From Taudactylus pleione (Eukaryota; Chordata; Amphibia; Anura; Myobatrachidae), in NCBI GenBank assembly GCA_031769625.1, contig JAUIMM010000602.1:868001-932000 (forward strand): a stretch of 64,000 bases of DNA, given 5' to 3'. Position 1 is the first letter of the stretch. The number at the start of each line of letters is the position of its first letter. Below the pieces are notes generated by a model. It worked only from the letters and a program-made list of their open reading frames with translations, was not told where the DNA came from and searched no databases. Of the stretch, positions 54,460 to 64,000 are shown in pieces. The translations under genes and the position numbers were made by a program.

Positions 54460-57400
54460 ATGACGCTAACTGTGTTATCGCTTAATGTAAAGGGCCTTAA
54501 TACTCCCCATAAAAGGTCACATTTATTTAACACAATTCAATCTCAACGGGGTGACATAATTATTTTGCAAGAGACCCACTTTAAAAAGATATCTCATCCT
54601 CTAGTATCAAAACTATACCCCAATGTTTTCCATTCTACCCACAGCTCCAAAAAACAGGGTGGCTATTATGATCCGTTCATCGGTCTCTTTCCAGCTTCTT
54701 TCTTCTAAGAGTGACTTAGATGGGAGATACCTTATTTTGGTTGCGCAACTAGGCCATCAAATCTTAACTATTGTTACGCCCCCAATGCAGGCCAAGCCCG
54801 GTTTTTCGCACCCTGTTAGCAGAAATCTCTAAAGTCCGCAGAGGCCTACTATTAATGGGAGGGCATTTCAATGCAATTTTGTCACCTGATTTGGATAAAA
54901 GCACCCCAAAACTCGCTCACCCTCCTTGTTTACCGTATGGCACTCTTCGCAAGACAATCGATGAGGCTCATCTTTTTGATACTTGGAGGGCCCATAATCC
55001 GACTTCAAGGGATTACAGTTTTTATTCGACACTGCATGACTCCTACTCTAGGATAGATATGATTTTGGGTTGTAGTGGGATACTGAAAATGCTAGTCAAG
55101 GTTGAGATTGTACCTATTATGTGGTCATTCCATTCCATGGTTGTAGCTCATATGGACTTATTACTCTCTGGATGAGGTCGCCCTTCCTGGAGATTAAATG
55201 AGACCCTTCTCCGCATCCCTAAATTTAAAGATTACCTCCGCAATCACATTAAAGAATATTTTGATCTTAATGTCAGTCAAGAAGTCCCTTACCCTACAGT
55301 GTGGGAAGCACATAAGGCTGTAATCAGGGGTGTGATAATTAAATACGCTTCACACAGAAAGAAGCAACAAACTAAAAAAATGAATGACAACTGTGCAACT
55401 AGAGCAGCTGGAACATTCCCACAAGCGTCCCCACTCTCCCTCGGTGCTTAGGCAACTGCAGAGTGTCAGAGGTGAACTGCTGTCTGTATTGGCTGAGCAG
55501 ACTGAAAAGTTATTAAGGTGGGCAAACCAAAAATTTTACGAAAAAAGTAACAATTCTGATACTCTGTTGGCATCACAGGTGAATGCTAAAAGAGCTTCTC
55601 AAACTATAGGAGCTATTCAAAACCATCAGGGAGCTATTACCTATGACCCTGTAGAAATGAACTGCTCTTTTTACGATTATTATAAGGCATTATACAACCT
55701 TCAAGGTCCCCACCGGGCATTGCTCCCTCCTTCGGTCGTGCAGGAGTATCTTGATTCATGTAGACTTCCCAAACTCTCTGACACAGCCAAGGCAGACTTG
55801 AACGCGCCTGTCACCGGGGAGGAGTTGGAATTAGCTCTGAAATCACAGAAATCCTCTAAGGATCCTGGCCCTGATGGCTTACCCTCAGTGTACTATAAGT
55901 TATTTTCTGCATTGCTTTCTCCTCACCTGATTGCAGTTTATAATAGGATACTGGAGGGGGAACATTTTCATCCTGACTCTCTCAAATCTATTATTATAGT
56001 ACTTCCCAAACCACAGAAAGATCCCACTTGTCGGACTAACTACAGACCAATACCTTTGTTAAACGCTGACCTTAAGCTGTTCGCAAAGATTCTGGCCAAT
56101 AGACTGAATTTGTACTTGTTACAGTTGATTGATGCTGACCAAGTCGGTTTTGTTCCCAAAAGACAGGCCCTAGACAACACCAGACGGATGATTAATTTGA
56201 TCTCCTACATAAATAAACGTAAGATACCAGCCGTAGTGTTGTCACTCAATGCAGAAAAGGCCTTTGATAGGTTATCTTGGCCTTTTATGTTTCAAACTCT
56301 ACAAACGTACGGTTTTTGTGGTAGTTTTTTGTCAACCATCAAGGCTCTATACTGTAAACCATCGGCTATAGTATAAACTAATGGCCTCTCCTCACCGTTT
56401 TTTGTTTTGGGTAACGGTACAAGACAAGGATGCCCACTTTCGCCTTTGCTCTATGCCTTGAGCATAGAACCTCTTGCGGCTAAAATTTGGAGTAATCCTC
56501 ATATTAAGGGGGTATCTGTGCGAAGCTCACAATACATAATATCTTTGTTTGCAGACAATTTACTGCTTACTATGACATCACCTATGACTTTTCTCCCTAA
56601 TTTATAGGCTGAATTAAATGCTTATGGTAAATACTCGGGGCCTAAAATAAATAGCACCAAATCGGAGGCCTTGGCATTCAACCTCTCTCTTCCATCACAG
56701 AAGCTTTTAGAGACTAATTTTGATTACACCTGGTGACCTAAATCCTTCAGATATTTAGGGATTACTATTACTAAGAAATATGAACACTTATTTCAGGCTA
56801 ACTATATCCCTCTACTGCAATTAATTAAACAGGATCTGTCCAGATGGGCTCCACTCTGCGTCTCATGGACAAGTCGTGTTAATGCAGTTAATATGTCCAT
56901 CCTTCCTAGGTTATTATACCTATTTCAAATGCTCCCAATTGTGGCACCGACCTCTTATCTTCATGAGGTTCAATCAGTATGTGGCTCTTTCGTGTGATCA
57001 GGTAGAAAAACAAGACTTAGTAGGACCTGTTTGTCCAAATCGACGATTAATGGTGGTTTGGGCCTTCACACTTTTGATACATAGATACTTTTCCGCAGCA
57101 GAACTGAGCCATATTACATCATGGCCTTCGGAAGAGTGGAGTAGGGAATGGGTAATACTTGAAAATGAACTGGGTAATACTTGAAAATGAACTGGTGGGC
57201 ACCCATTCGGCTATTTCCCTTCCTCGGCTACCCCCTAATTTGAGACCAGCCTCGGTTCGAGAAGTTCCATGTGTAAGAGCTGTCCTACAAGTTTGGGATA
57301 AACTAAATAAACGCCTACAATTGGCACCATATCCATCCCCCCTGACTCCACTATGGCGCCATCCTCACTTCCCATTGGGGTGCGTGTACTCTTGTATGCA

Positions 57401-58287
57401 CCCTTGGATATCAGCTGGGTTAACTAGACTTATGCATGTTCTAGGTGATTTTGCCCCCCAAAATTTTGCAGACCTGAGCGAAAAATATGGTTTATCTTCT
57501 AATTTTCAATTTGCATACTTACAAATTTGGAGTTTCATTCGCTCACTCAGCAAACCTCACAAATTGCGAGAACCTACCACATTCGAGTGCAAATGCATTT
57601 ACAACCCTGGCTGCAAGTGATCAATATCTATTTTGTATTCGATGTTAGCCCCCTCATCTCTTGAATTTAGGGAACCATTTGAACAGACCTGGGAACGAGA
57701 CCTAGGGATTAGCTTGGAGGACGACGACTGGGCAGATATCAGGCAATGGGTGGCTAAGTCCTCCATTAACACTAATATTAAGGAAAATTCCTTCAAAGTT
57801 TATTCTCGCTGGTACATGGTTTCTGCAAAACTACATCAGATTTTCCCAGGGTCTTCGGACTTATGTTGGAGACAATGTGGCCAAATAGGTTCTTATTTAC
57901 ATGTATGGGTGGGACTGCCCTGTGATATCCAAATATTGGGACGAAGTCACATCTTTGGTGTTCAAGGTGCTCAGTGTTTCTCCCCCTAGAGACTCTCTAC
58001 ATATGCTTTTATGCAAACCCACTGGCTCCCTCTCCAAACCTCAGAACAAACTTTGAGGTCATATCTATAATGCTGCCAAACTGTTGATCGCCACAAACTG
58101 GAAACAAACTGAAGTCCCGGCAATAGCCTCATTGTTAAAGAAAATATGGTACTTGGCTTCTATGGAATATATCACTGTACTCCTTCACGATTCAGTGAAT
58201 AAGTTTCATGCTACCTGGGGCCCTTGGTACTCTGCATTTCATAGACAGTTGTACGGAAATGGAGTGATTTTGGCTTTTCGGGAGTGA
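54460..58287 (+). pseudogene. L1 (Tx1-like) ORF2: endonuclease and reverse transcriptase, broken
   Basis: The N-terminus is an apurinic-type endonuclease (LSLNVKGLNTPHKRSHLFNT, then IIILQETHFK with the catalytic Glu; GGHFNAIL where GGDFN is usual; SRIDMIL). The RT lies mainly in 55384-56376 and 56407-56607: KDPGPDGLPSVYYK, NYRPIPLLNADLKLFAKILA, LNAEKAFDRL where LDAEKAFD is usual, GTRQGCPLSPLLYAL, and FADNLLL where FADD is usual. Both palm aspartate boxes are therefore hit. Later frames (56876-58287) hold the C-terminal region in pieces. At least eight frame changes or stops separate the parts. Confidence 0.83.
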
Positions 58288-58550
58288 CATACTGTACCGT
58301 AGTTTGCCTTTCTTTAATCCTACCCCCCCTCTTTTCTTCTTTTATTCTTCTTCTGTATATTTTATTTTTTGTTTTATGTATTTTTGAAACAAATCAAAAA
58401 TTTGATTGATGTGGATTTCTGTGAAGTTTTATTTTTTGTATATAATATTTGATATATTTGAATTGTTGATTACTCAAATAATTTTTTGTGTGTGTTAATA
58501 TTTGTGTGTTAACATTATCAAAAATTATAAATAATAAGAGATTACAAAAA

Positions 58551-58937
58551 AACTATAGTGGTGGGAAAATCATCTAAAATTTTCTGGAATGATATAACAA
58601 AAGACAAAAATAATAATTCTCTTTTTAATTCATCCCTTTGTAACAAAATTAAAGTTGAGCAATTTGAATAAAAGAGGTGTCTGGGAGGAACAATGCTCCA
58701 GGGATCTTGTCGTTTTATATTTCTGAATCTGAACTGCAGAGAATTGTCAGCCGGCTAATTCTAGCCCGCAGCCGCCAGTTGTGGCTGTGTCTGAGGCGCC
58801 TTATGTAGCTGGATCTTAGAAACACTGACCAGATCTCCATAGCTCGGGGAGGAGGGCTCACTGGTCACATGGTGTTTCCTACCTGTGTATGTGACATATA
58901 CTCTGATATTTATTGTAAATAATATTTTAATTTCTAG
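58551..58937. other. Gene B intron 1, right end
   Basis: No repeat recognised. It ends with the acceptor TTAATTTCTAG of exon a. Confidence 0.6.
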
Positions 58938-59086
58938 ATAACTCAGCTGTAAGGAATCAGAGAGTCCATACTAAACTTCACGTGAGAGTCCTGTATAAAT
59001 CATTGAGGATGGACAAGGACAAGAGTCACATGACTGAGAGAATACTAGATCTCATCCTGGAGATCATCTACCTGCTGACTGGGGAG
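58938..59086 (+). CDS. Gene B exon a: start exon of a frog KRAB-like C2H2 zinc-finger gene
   Basis: The exon begins behind TTTCTAG, has about 71 bases of leader, and starts coding at ATG 59009 with MDKDKSHMTERILDLILEII, then YLLTGE, and ends at the donor GGGGAG|GTGAGAGG. This 26-residue N-terminus is the standard start of the family; its amphipathic LDLILEIIYLLTGE part has no assigned function that I know. Exit phase is 0, matching exon b. The last codons and the donor are repeated downstream in the 73-bp intron array. Gene A lacks a visible counterpart. The product should be a nuclear DNA-binding protein, with fingers to the right of the window. Confidence 0.87.
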
Positions 59087-59460
59087 GTGAGAGGATCTGG
59101 GAGTGTCACAGTGACATCACTTATATCTATAGTAATAATACAGGGACATGACTGGGGAGGTGAGGGGATCTGGGAGTGTCACAGTGACATCACTTATATC
59201 TATAGTAATAATACAGGGACATGACTGGGGAGGTGAGGGGATCTGGGAGTGTCACAGTGACATCACTTATATCTAGTAATAATACAGGGACATGACTGGG
59301 GAGGTGAGGGGATCTGGGAGTGTCACAGGGATCTGGGAGTGTCACAGTGACATCACTTATATCTATAGTAATAATACAGGGACATGACTGGGGAGGTGAG
59401 GGGGCCTGGGAGTGTCACAGTGACATCACTTATATCTATAGTAATAATATAGAGACATAC
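59077..59460 (+). repeat. Intron a minisatellite of gene B, 73-bp unit, 5 copies, starting at the exon end
   Basis: The unit contains GACTGGGGAGGTGAGGGGAT, CTGGGAGTGTCACAGTGACA, TCACTTATATCTATAGTAAT and AATACAGGGACAT. Unit starts are 59077, 59150, 59223, 59294 and 59387; the 59294 unit has a partial internal repeat. The first copy overlaps the last ten bases of exon a, so every copy holds a GGGGAG|GTGAG donor. Confidence 0.93.
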
Positions 59461-59682
59461 ATATTATCAGTGCCTCAGTACTCACAGGAGCTGGAATATA
59501 TCACATTGCTCACGGCATCTTGTTTTGTTTCTTTTCTATCACTGAAATGAAGATGGCAGGAGATGTGCTACATTCTGTCCACTTTCATGTAAGACTGACC
59601 TTTCTTGCATATTGTGCACTGATGACAAACTGCTACATGAGTATAATTTTACCCTTTTATTGATATCTCTTCCAATACACAG
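59461..59682. other. Gene B intron a, right part
   Basis: Unique sequence ending in the acceptor CCAATACACAG of exon b. Confidence 0.7.
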
Positions 59683-59874
59683 GATTACACAGTAGTGAAG
59701 AAGACAACCGGTGAGTGTGAGACATCCAGCAGCCGTCCCTGTGTGTCAGGAGGACTGAGCAGGACCCAGAGCCCCATCACGGTGCCTCCACCTCACTCAC
59801 TGATACATGAGAGACACAATGACCAGAAGATCCTGGAACTCACCAACAAGATCATTCAGCTGCTGACTGGAGAG
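59683..59874 (+). CDS. Gene B exon b of the KRAB-like zinc-finger gene
   Basis: A 192-bp exon in phase 0 on both sides. It encodes [60 protein letters not shown] and LTGE, a conserved linker of this frog family without a named domain. The acceptor is ATACACAG and the donor GGAGAG|GTGACT. The frame stays open past the donor: reading on, the intron array adds repeats of a 22-residue unit until a stop at 60070-60072. Skipping or shifting of the donor could therefore lengthen the protein, although there is no direct sign that this happens. The gene A copy has a 7-bp deletion at this exon end. Confidence 0.88.
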
Positions 59875-61400
59875 GTGACTGCTGGGACTGGGACATTATA
59901 CAGTAACACCGGGGGATGTGTCTGGGTGATGACTGAAGAGGTGACTGCTGGGAATGGGATATTATACAGTAACATCGGGGGATGTGTCTGGGTGATGACT
60001 GGAGAGGTGACTGCTGGGAATGGGACATTATACAGTAACACCGGGGGATGTGTCTGGGTGATGACTGGATAGGTGACTGCTGGGAATGGGACATTATACA
60101 GCAACACCAGGGGATGTGTCTGGGTGGTGACTGCTGGGAATGGGACATTATACAGTAACACCATGGGATGTGTTTGGGTGATTGGAGAGGTGACTCTGGA
60201 AATGGGACTTTATACAGTAACACCAGGGGATGTGTCTGGGTGATGACTGGAGAGGTGACTCCTGGGAATGGGACATTATACAGTAACACCAGGGGATGTG
60301 TCTGGGTGATGACTGGAGAAGTGACTGCTGGGAATGGAACATAATACAGTAACACAAGGGGATGTGTCTGGGTGATGACTGGAGAGGTGACTGCTGGGAA
60401 TGGGACATTATACAGTAACACCAGGGGATGTGTCTGGGTGATGACTGGAGAAGTGACTGCTGGGAATGGAACATAATACAGTAACACAAGGGGATGTGTC
60501 TGGGTGATGACTGGAGAGGTGACTGCTGGGAATGGGACATTATACAATAACATCAGGGGATGTGTCTGGGTGATGACTGGAGAGGTGACTGCTGGGAATG
60601 GGACATTATACAGTAACACCGGGGGATGTGTCTGGGTGATGACTGGAGAGGTGACTGCTGGGAATGGGACATTATACAGTAACACCAGGGGATGTGTCTG
60701 CTGGGAATGGGACATTATACAGTAACACCATGGGATGTGTTTGGGTGATGACTGGAGAGGTGACTGCTGGTAATGGGAAATTATACAGTAACACCAGGGG
60801 ATGTGTCTGGGTGATGACTGGAGAAGTGACTGCTGGGAATGGGATATTATACAGTAACACCACGGGATGTGTTTGGGTGATTGGAGAGGTGACTCTGGGA
60901 ATGGGACTTTATACAGTAACACCAGGGGATGTGTCTGGGTGATGACTGGAGAAGTGACTGCTGGGAATGGGACTTTATACAGTAACACCAGGGGATGTGT
61001 CTGGGTGATGACTGGAGAGGTGACTCCTGGGAATGGGACATTATACAGTAACACCATGGGATGTGTCTGGGTGATGACTGGAGAGGTGACTGCTGGGAAT
61101 GGGACATTATACAGTAACACCATGGTATGTGTCTGGGTGATGACTGGAGAGGTGACTGCTGGGAATGGGACATTATACAGTAACACCAGGGGATGTGTCT
61201 GGGTGATGACTGGAGAGGTGACTGCTGGGAATGGGACTTTATACAGTAACACCAGGGGATGTGTCTGGGTTATGACTGGAGAGGTGACTGCTGGGAATAG
61301 GATATTATACAGTAACACCAGGGAATGTGTCTCGGTGATGACTGGAGAGGTGACTCTGGGAATGGGACATTATACAGTAACACCACGGGATGTGTCTGGG
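59855..61400 (+). repeat. Intron b minisatellite of gene B, 66-bp unit, about 23 copies
   Basis: Same unit as in gene A: GATGACTGGAGAGGTGACTG, CTGGGAATGGGACATTATAC, AGTAACACCAGGGGATGTGT, CTGGGT. The first copy starts inside exon b (CTGACTGGAGAG|GTGACT), so each copy repeats the exon end with a donor. The period is 22 codons and frames are open on both strands over long stretches; the - strand frame 59852-61318 is a by-product of this. Confidence 0.96.
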
Positions 61401-61427
61401 TGATGACTGTATCATTTTGTGTGTCAA

Positions 61428-61551
61428 GTTCCTATAAGGTGTCAGGATGTCACTGTCTATGTCTCCATGCAGAAGGAGGAGTATATAGAGGAACACAAAG
61501 GTCTGTACAAGGACGTGATGATGGAGACTTACCGGCCCCTTACATCACTGG
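61428..61551 (+). CDS. Gene B exon c: KRAB-like exon with a damaged splice acceptor
   Basis: Coding text matches gene A exon c: [42 protein letters not shown], then the donor CTGG|GTGAGAGG. It is a KRAB A-like box with DV and LYKDVM but with the EEW tryptophan replaced (KEE). The acceptor reads GTGTCAA|GTTCC where gene A has GTGTCAG|GTTCC. The only AG is one base further in (61427-61428); using it would shift the frame and give TTC CTA TAA, a stop after two codons. Skipping the exon also breaks the frame downstream. Gene B as read may therefore be damaged, unless the base is a sequencing error or splicing occurs elsewhere. Confidence 0.82.
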
Positions 61552-61637
61552 GTGAGAGGAGACTATCATTTATTGTACAGTGGAGAGCAGGAGAGCCCCC
61601 TATATACACACATAATCACATATATATAATGTACTCA
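61552..61637. other. Gene B intron c, left part
   Basis: Short unique intronic sequence up to the MITE; homologous to the gene A stretch 48291-48378. Confidence 0.7.
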
Positions 61638-62163
61638 GGGCCTGATTCTGAACCGCTCGCGAGCGCTGTACGCTCGCAAGCGGGTCGATGGTGCCCAAGT
61701 GCGCATGCACACGACGGAGGGAGCTCTGTCGTGCGCGCGTGCGAGACCCGCCGTGCGACGGGGAATCCGTCGCTCGGGGTTTCGCACCAAAGGGGGCGTG
61801 CTGTCGATGGTGAGTGACAGCACGCCCCCTTTGGTGGGCGTGCCGGGGGGCGTGGCTGTCAGACGGAGGCGTTCCCATGGGAACGCCTACCGTCTGGGTC
61901 CGGCCCCACTGACATCACTAGTGATGTCAGTGGGAGTGATTTTGGCTCTGATAGAGCCAAAATCACTCCAGGGCTTGCGGCAGTGAGACCCTACCGCAGA
62001 GTCTCGTCGCAACCATCGCGACCATCATCATGGACGCTCGCATAAACTGTGGGTGGTAACCCACAGCTATGCGAGCGTCCAAGAGGCCGCTCCAATGTTA
62101 GGTAGACCGGCCCTGATTCAGAGCGAGCGCTCTGGTCAGAGCGTCCGACTCTGAATCAGGCCC
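61638..62163. mobile_element. MITE with GGGCCTGATTCTGA ends, copy 4, 526 bp
   Basis: Left end GGGCCTGATTCTGAACCGC, right end GACTCTGAATCAGGCCC, flanked by TCA on both sides (61635-61637, 62164-62166), a 3-bp target duplication. Inside are inverted blocks (CTGACATCACTAGTGATGTC and GATTTTGGCTCTGATAGAGC). A small foldback of the same end sequence is nested at 62109-62163. It sits in gene B intron c and is missing from gene A at that place. Confidence 0.85.
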
Positions 62164-62187
62164 TCAGTCACTGTGTGTTTCCTACAG

Positions 62188-62285
62188 ATGGACCCAGTAA
62201 CAGAAATACCCCAGAGAGATGTCCCCGTCCTCTTTATTCACAGGACTGTACTGAGGAGAATCACAGGACCCCACAGGAGCATCAG
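62188..62285 (+). CDS. Gene B exon d: linker exon of the zinc-finger gene
   Basis: A 98-bp exon between acceptor TTTCCTACAG and donor CAG|GTAGGTGGG. It codes, after the shared D codon, [20 protein letters not shown], then TEENHRTPQEHQ. Entry phase 1, exit phase 0. The intron after it begins like its gene A counterpart. Intact. Confidence 0.87.
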
Positions 62286-62444
62286 GTAGGTGGGATTTAG
62301 GGTCTCACCAATATACCAAAGTGTCGTTATGTGATATGTAGAGAAGCTGTGTGTGTTTTTTTAACCAGAATTCTTCTAATTAATGGGATTTAATGAAATC
62401 TGACATTTTGAAACTGTTATTTTATTGTTTTGTGGGTTACTTAG
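62286..62444. other. Gene B intron d
   Basis: Only 159 bp, against 3.9 kb for the same intron in gene A; it ends with the acceptor GGGTTACTTAG. Confidence 0.75.
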
Positions 62445-62742
62445 GGTGAAAGACTGACTAATATAAAGGCAGAAGATATAGAGGGAGAAGAGGCGTATGT
62501 GACTGATATAAAGGCAGAAGATACAGAGAGAGAAGAAGAGACGTATGTGACTGATAATAAGGCAGGAGATATAGAGAGAGAAGAAGAGACGTATGTGACT
62601 GAAATGAAGGCAGAAGATATAGAGGGAGAAGAAGAGACGTATGTGACTGATATGAAAGCAGAAGATATAGAGGGAGAAGAGACGTATGTGAAGGATGATC
62701 AGAAGTGTAAGGAGGAGGAAATCCCTACAGATATCATCACAA
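62445..62742 (+). CDS. Gene B exon e: acidic repeat exon of the zinc-finger gene
   Basis: A 298-bp exon in phase 0 in and phase 1 out. It begins GERLTNIKAEDIEGEEAYVT and holds five copies of a 16-residue acidic repeat (TDMKAEDIEGEEETYV type), ending KCKEEEIPTDIITS with donor ACAA|GTGAGTAATA. The repeat number differs from gene A (about four), so the exon itself varies by unit gain and loss. The following exon should be a finger exon beginning GT-GGA-TCC-like; it is not reached before the window ends at 64000. Confidence 0.87.
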
Positions 62743-62844
62743 GTGAGTAATAAACACTCAGAAAAGTGTCATATATTCTTCTTGCTCAGTCACTACAATA
62801 GTACAAAGTAATGAGGGAAATGTGTTTGCCCAGTGGCTGAGTCA

Positions 62845-63345
62845 GGAGCCATCCGTCCCTATTATATTCCTGCTCTCCTCCTCACATCATGTCATTGTGT
62901 GTTACCTGCCCAGAGATCTGACCATTCTCCTCCCCACACTCTCTGGTGTATTTAATACATCAGGAGCCATCAGCCCCTATTATACTCCTGGTCTCCCCCT
63001 CACATCATGTCACTGTGTGTTACCAGCCCAGAGATCTGACCAGTCTCCTCCCCACGCTCTCTGGTGTATCTCATACATCAGGAGCCATCAGCTCCTATTA
63101 TACTCCTGCTCTCCCCCTCACATCATGTCACTGTGTGTTACCTGCCCAGAGATCTGACCATTCTCCTCCCCACACTCTCTGGTGTATTTAATACATCAGG
63201 AGCCATCAGCCCCTATTATACTCCTGGTCTCCCCCTCACATCATGTCACTGTGTGTTACCAGCCCAGAGATCTGACCAGTCTTCTCCCCACACTCTCTGG
63301 TGTATCTCATACATCAGTAGTCATCAGCCCCTATTATACTCCTGC
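62845..63345 (+). repeat. Intron e minisatellite of gene B, 118-bp unit, about 4.3 copies
   Basis: The unit contains GGAGCCATCAGCCCCTATTA, TACTCCTGGTCTCCCCCTCA, CATCATGTCACTGTGTGTTA and CACTCTCTGGTGTATTTAAT. Starts at 62845 and 62963 give 118 bp. It is the same family and position as 43307-43835 in gene A. Confidence 0.93.
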
Positions 63346-64000
63346 TATCTAGCATTTAAACATTTTAGAAGTCAACACTTCGTGGATCGCACTGACAAGA
63401 CAACAGGGAAGTTACAACAATATCTTTATTGTGTGTTATGTTAGTAATACAATGCATGGTGACCGAAAGCAGTTACCATGTTAATCGGCAGTCCCCTAGA
63501 TGAGATGTTACCCACACAATGTACCTGGGAGGGGGCAGTAACCCACACTCCCAAGTACTGATGATGTCAGTCACGGCAATCACCTCCTGTATGCCCATCC
63601 AGTGACACAACTCTCAGGTGCAATGTTCTGCAGAAGTGTGAGGGGATCCATAGTCCAGCAGCCTAATACCACCAAGGCCGGGACTTCTTTCCACTGTGTC
63701 ATCCTGTAATACCGTCCTGCTGGCAGGAGACAAAGCTCCGTTCTCCAGTATCTCCTTGTAGGAGCCTAAACTCCACACACGAGAGGACGTTACACAGTAC
63801 TGGGCCCCAACCCCCTCCTGTCCTGTCCTTGTAATACAGCTCAGTGCCCACAATGTAGGTGTACACCCCTGTGCAGGTAACTCATTAGTGTGTCCCCTGG
63901 TATTGGGTATCCCTGCAGGGGGGCTGGGTGTGATGTACACTCCCCCTGATTACTAGTTACCCCCTGTGGTGTGAGTGCCTTAGTGTCTGTGTGTTACCGG
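63346..64000. other. Gene B intron e, unclassified, possible retroelement end
   Basis: No gene. At 63345 the minisatellite unit is cut off abruptly, so an insertion probably begins here. The block ACAACAATATCTTTATTGTG near 63415-63434 could belong to an LTR on the other strand. No firm assignment. Confidence 0.4.

Larger units (their letters stand above)
52425..58550 (+). mobile_element. L1-clade LINE, Tx1-like, nearly full length, decayed
   Basis: It has a GC-rich 5' region (about 52425-53157), ORF1 (53158-53889), a spacer, ORF2 with endonuclease and RT (54460-58287), and an AT-rich 3' end finishing near an A-rich run at 58520-58550. The two-ORF order and an endonuclease before the RT are typical of L1-type elements, and the ORF2 wording is closest to the Tx1 elements of Xenopus in my reading. 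It fills gene B intron 1. Catalytic residues in endonuclease and RT are changed and there are several frame breaks, so it cannot move by itself. The borders are estimates; I did not identify a target duplication. Confidence 0.85.

Noticed and set aside
19024..59460. The same period of 73 bp in three different arrays (6.0-17.9 kb, 19.0-19.5 kb, 59.1-59.5 kb) as a sign of common origin or nucleosome phasing
   Set aside because: The three unit sequences are unrelated and the lengths vary with indels. The shared period is probably chance; I have no evidence for phasing.

Overview
This is vertebrate nuclear DNA, most likely from a frog with a large, repeat-rich genome. The evidence is the exon set of the frog-type C2H2 zinc-finger gene family (an N-terminal MDKD exon, a KRAB-like exon, acidic repeat exons and a long finger exon), together with DIRS1-like, Penelope-like and Tx1-type L1 elements. 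There is no bacterial or phage content. The species cannot be fixed from the sequence.

Layout. 1-6000: the protease-to-env part of a decayed gamma/epsilon-like endogenous retrovirus on the + strand, split by two foldback DNA transposons. 6003-17890: a satellite of about 160 copies of a 73-bp unit that starts directly behind env, with higher-order duplications of about 1.66, 2.91 and 3.17 kb. 17930-18600: an LTR-like segment in the same orientation, so the satellite may lie inside the provirus. 19024-19500: a small 73-bp minisatellite. 19537-21493 (- strand): a broken C2H2 finger exon carrying a hAT-like insertion. 22.1-30.2 kb: a repeat dimer, a 5S rRNA-like sequence, a Penelope-like element with hammerhead-like motifs, a 55-bp tandem repeat and a GC-rich transposon. 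30.24-39.94 kb (- strand): a DIRS1-like retrotransposon with gag, RT-RNase H, tyrosine recombinase and inverted repeats; it also carries a 51-bp tandem array and a 2.9-kb hAT-like insertion. 40.5-43.3 kb: palindromic 111-bp repeats with nested transposons.

The host genes are two paralogous zinc-finger genes that diverge from a shared GC-box/CCAAT region near 51.0-51.3 kb. Gene A runs leftward: b 49044-49228, c 48379-48502, d 48163-48260, e 44002-44257, fingers 19537-21493. Gene B runs rightward: a 58938-59086, b 59683-59874, c 61428-61551, d 62188-62285, e 62445-62742; its finger exon should lie beyond the window. Both keep the same intronic minisatellites. In introns a and b the repeat unit contains a copy of the preceding exon's 3' end and splice donor. 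Gene A looks dead: exon a was not found, exon b has a 7-bp deletion, and the finger exon has a frameshift and a transposon. Gene B has lost the AG of the exon c acceptor. A Tx1-like L1 (52.4-58.55 kb) fills gene B's first intron.

The observations I rate highest are the satellite apparently seeded from retroviral sequence next to the env end, the minisatellites that multiply exon ends with donors, the divergent gene pair, and the in-frame tandem array in front of the DIRS gag. All calls come from reading the sequence; no database search or alignment was run.
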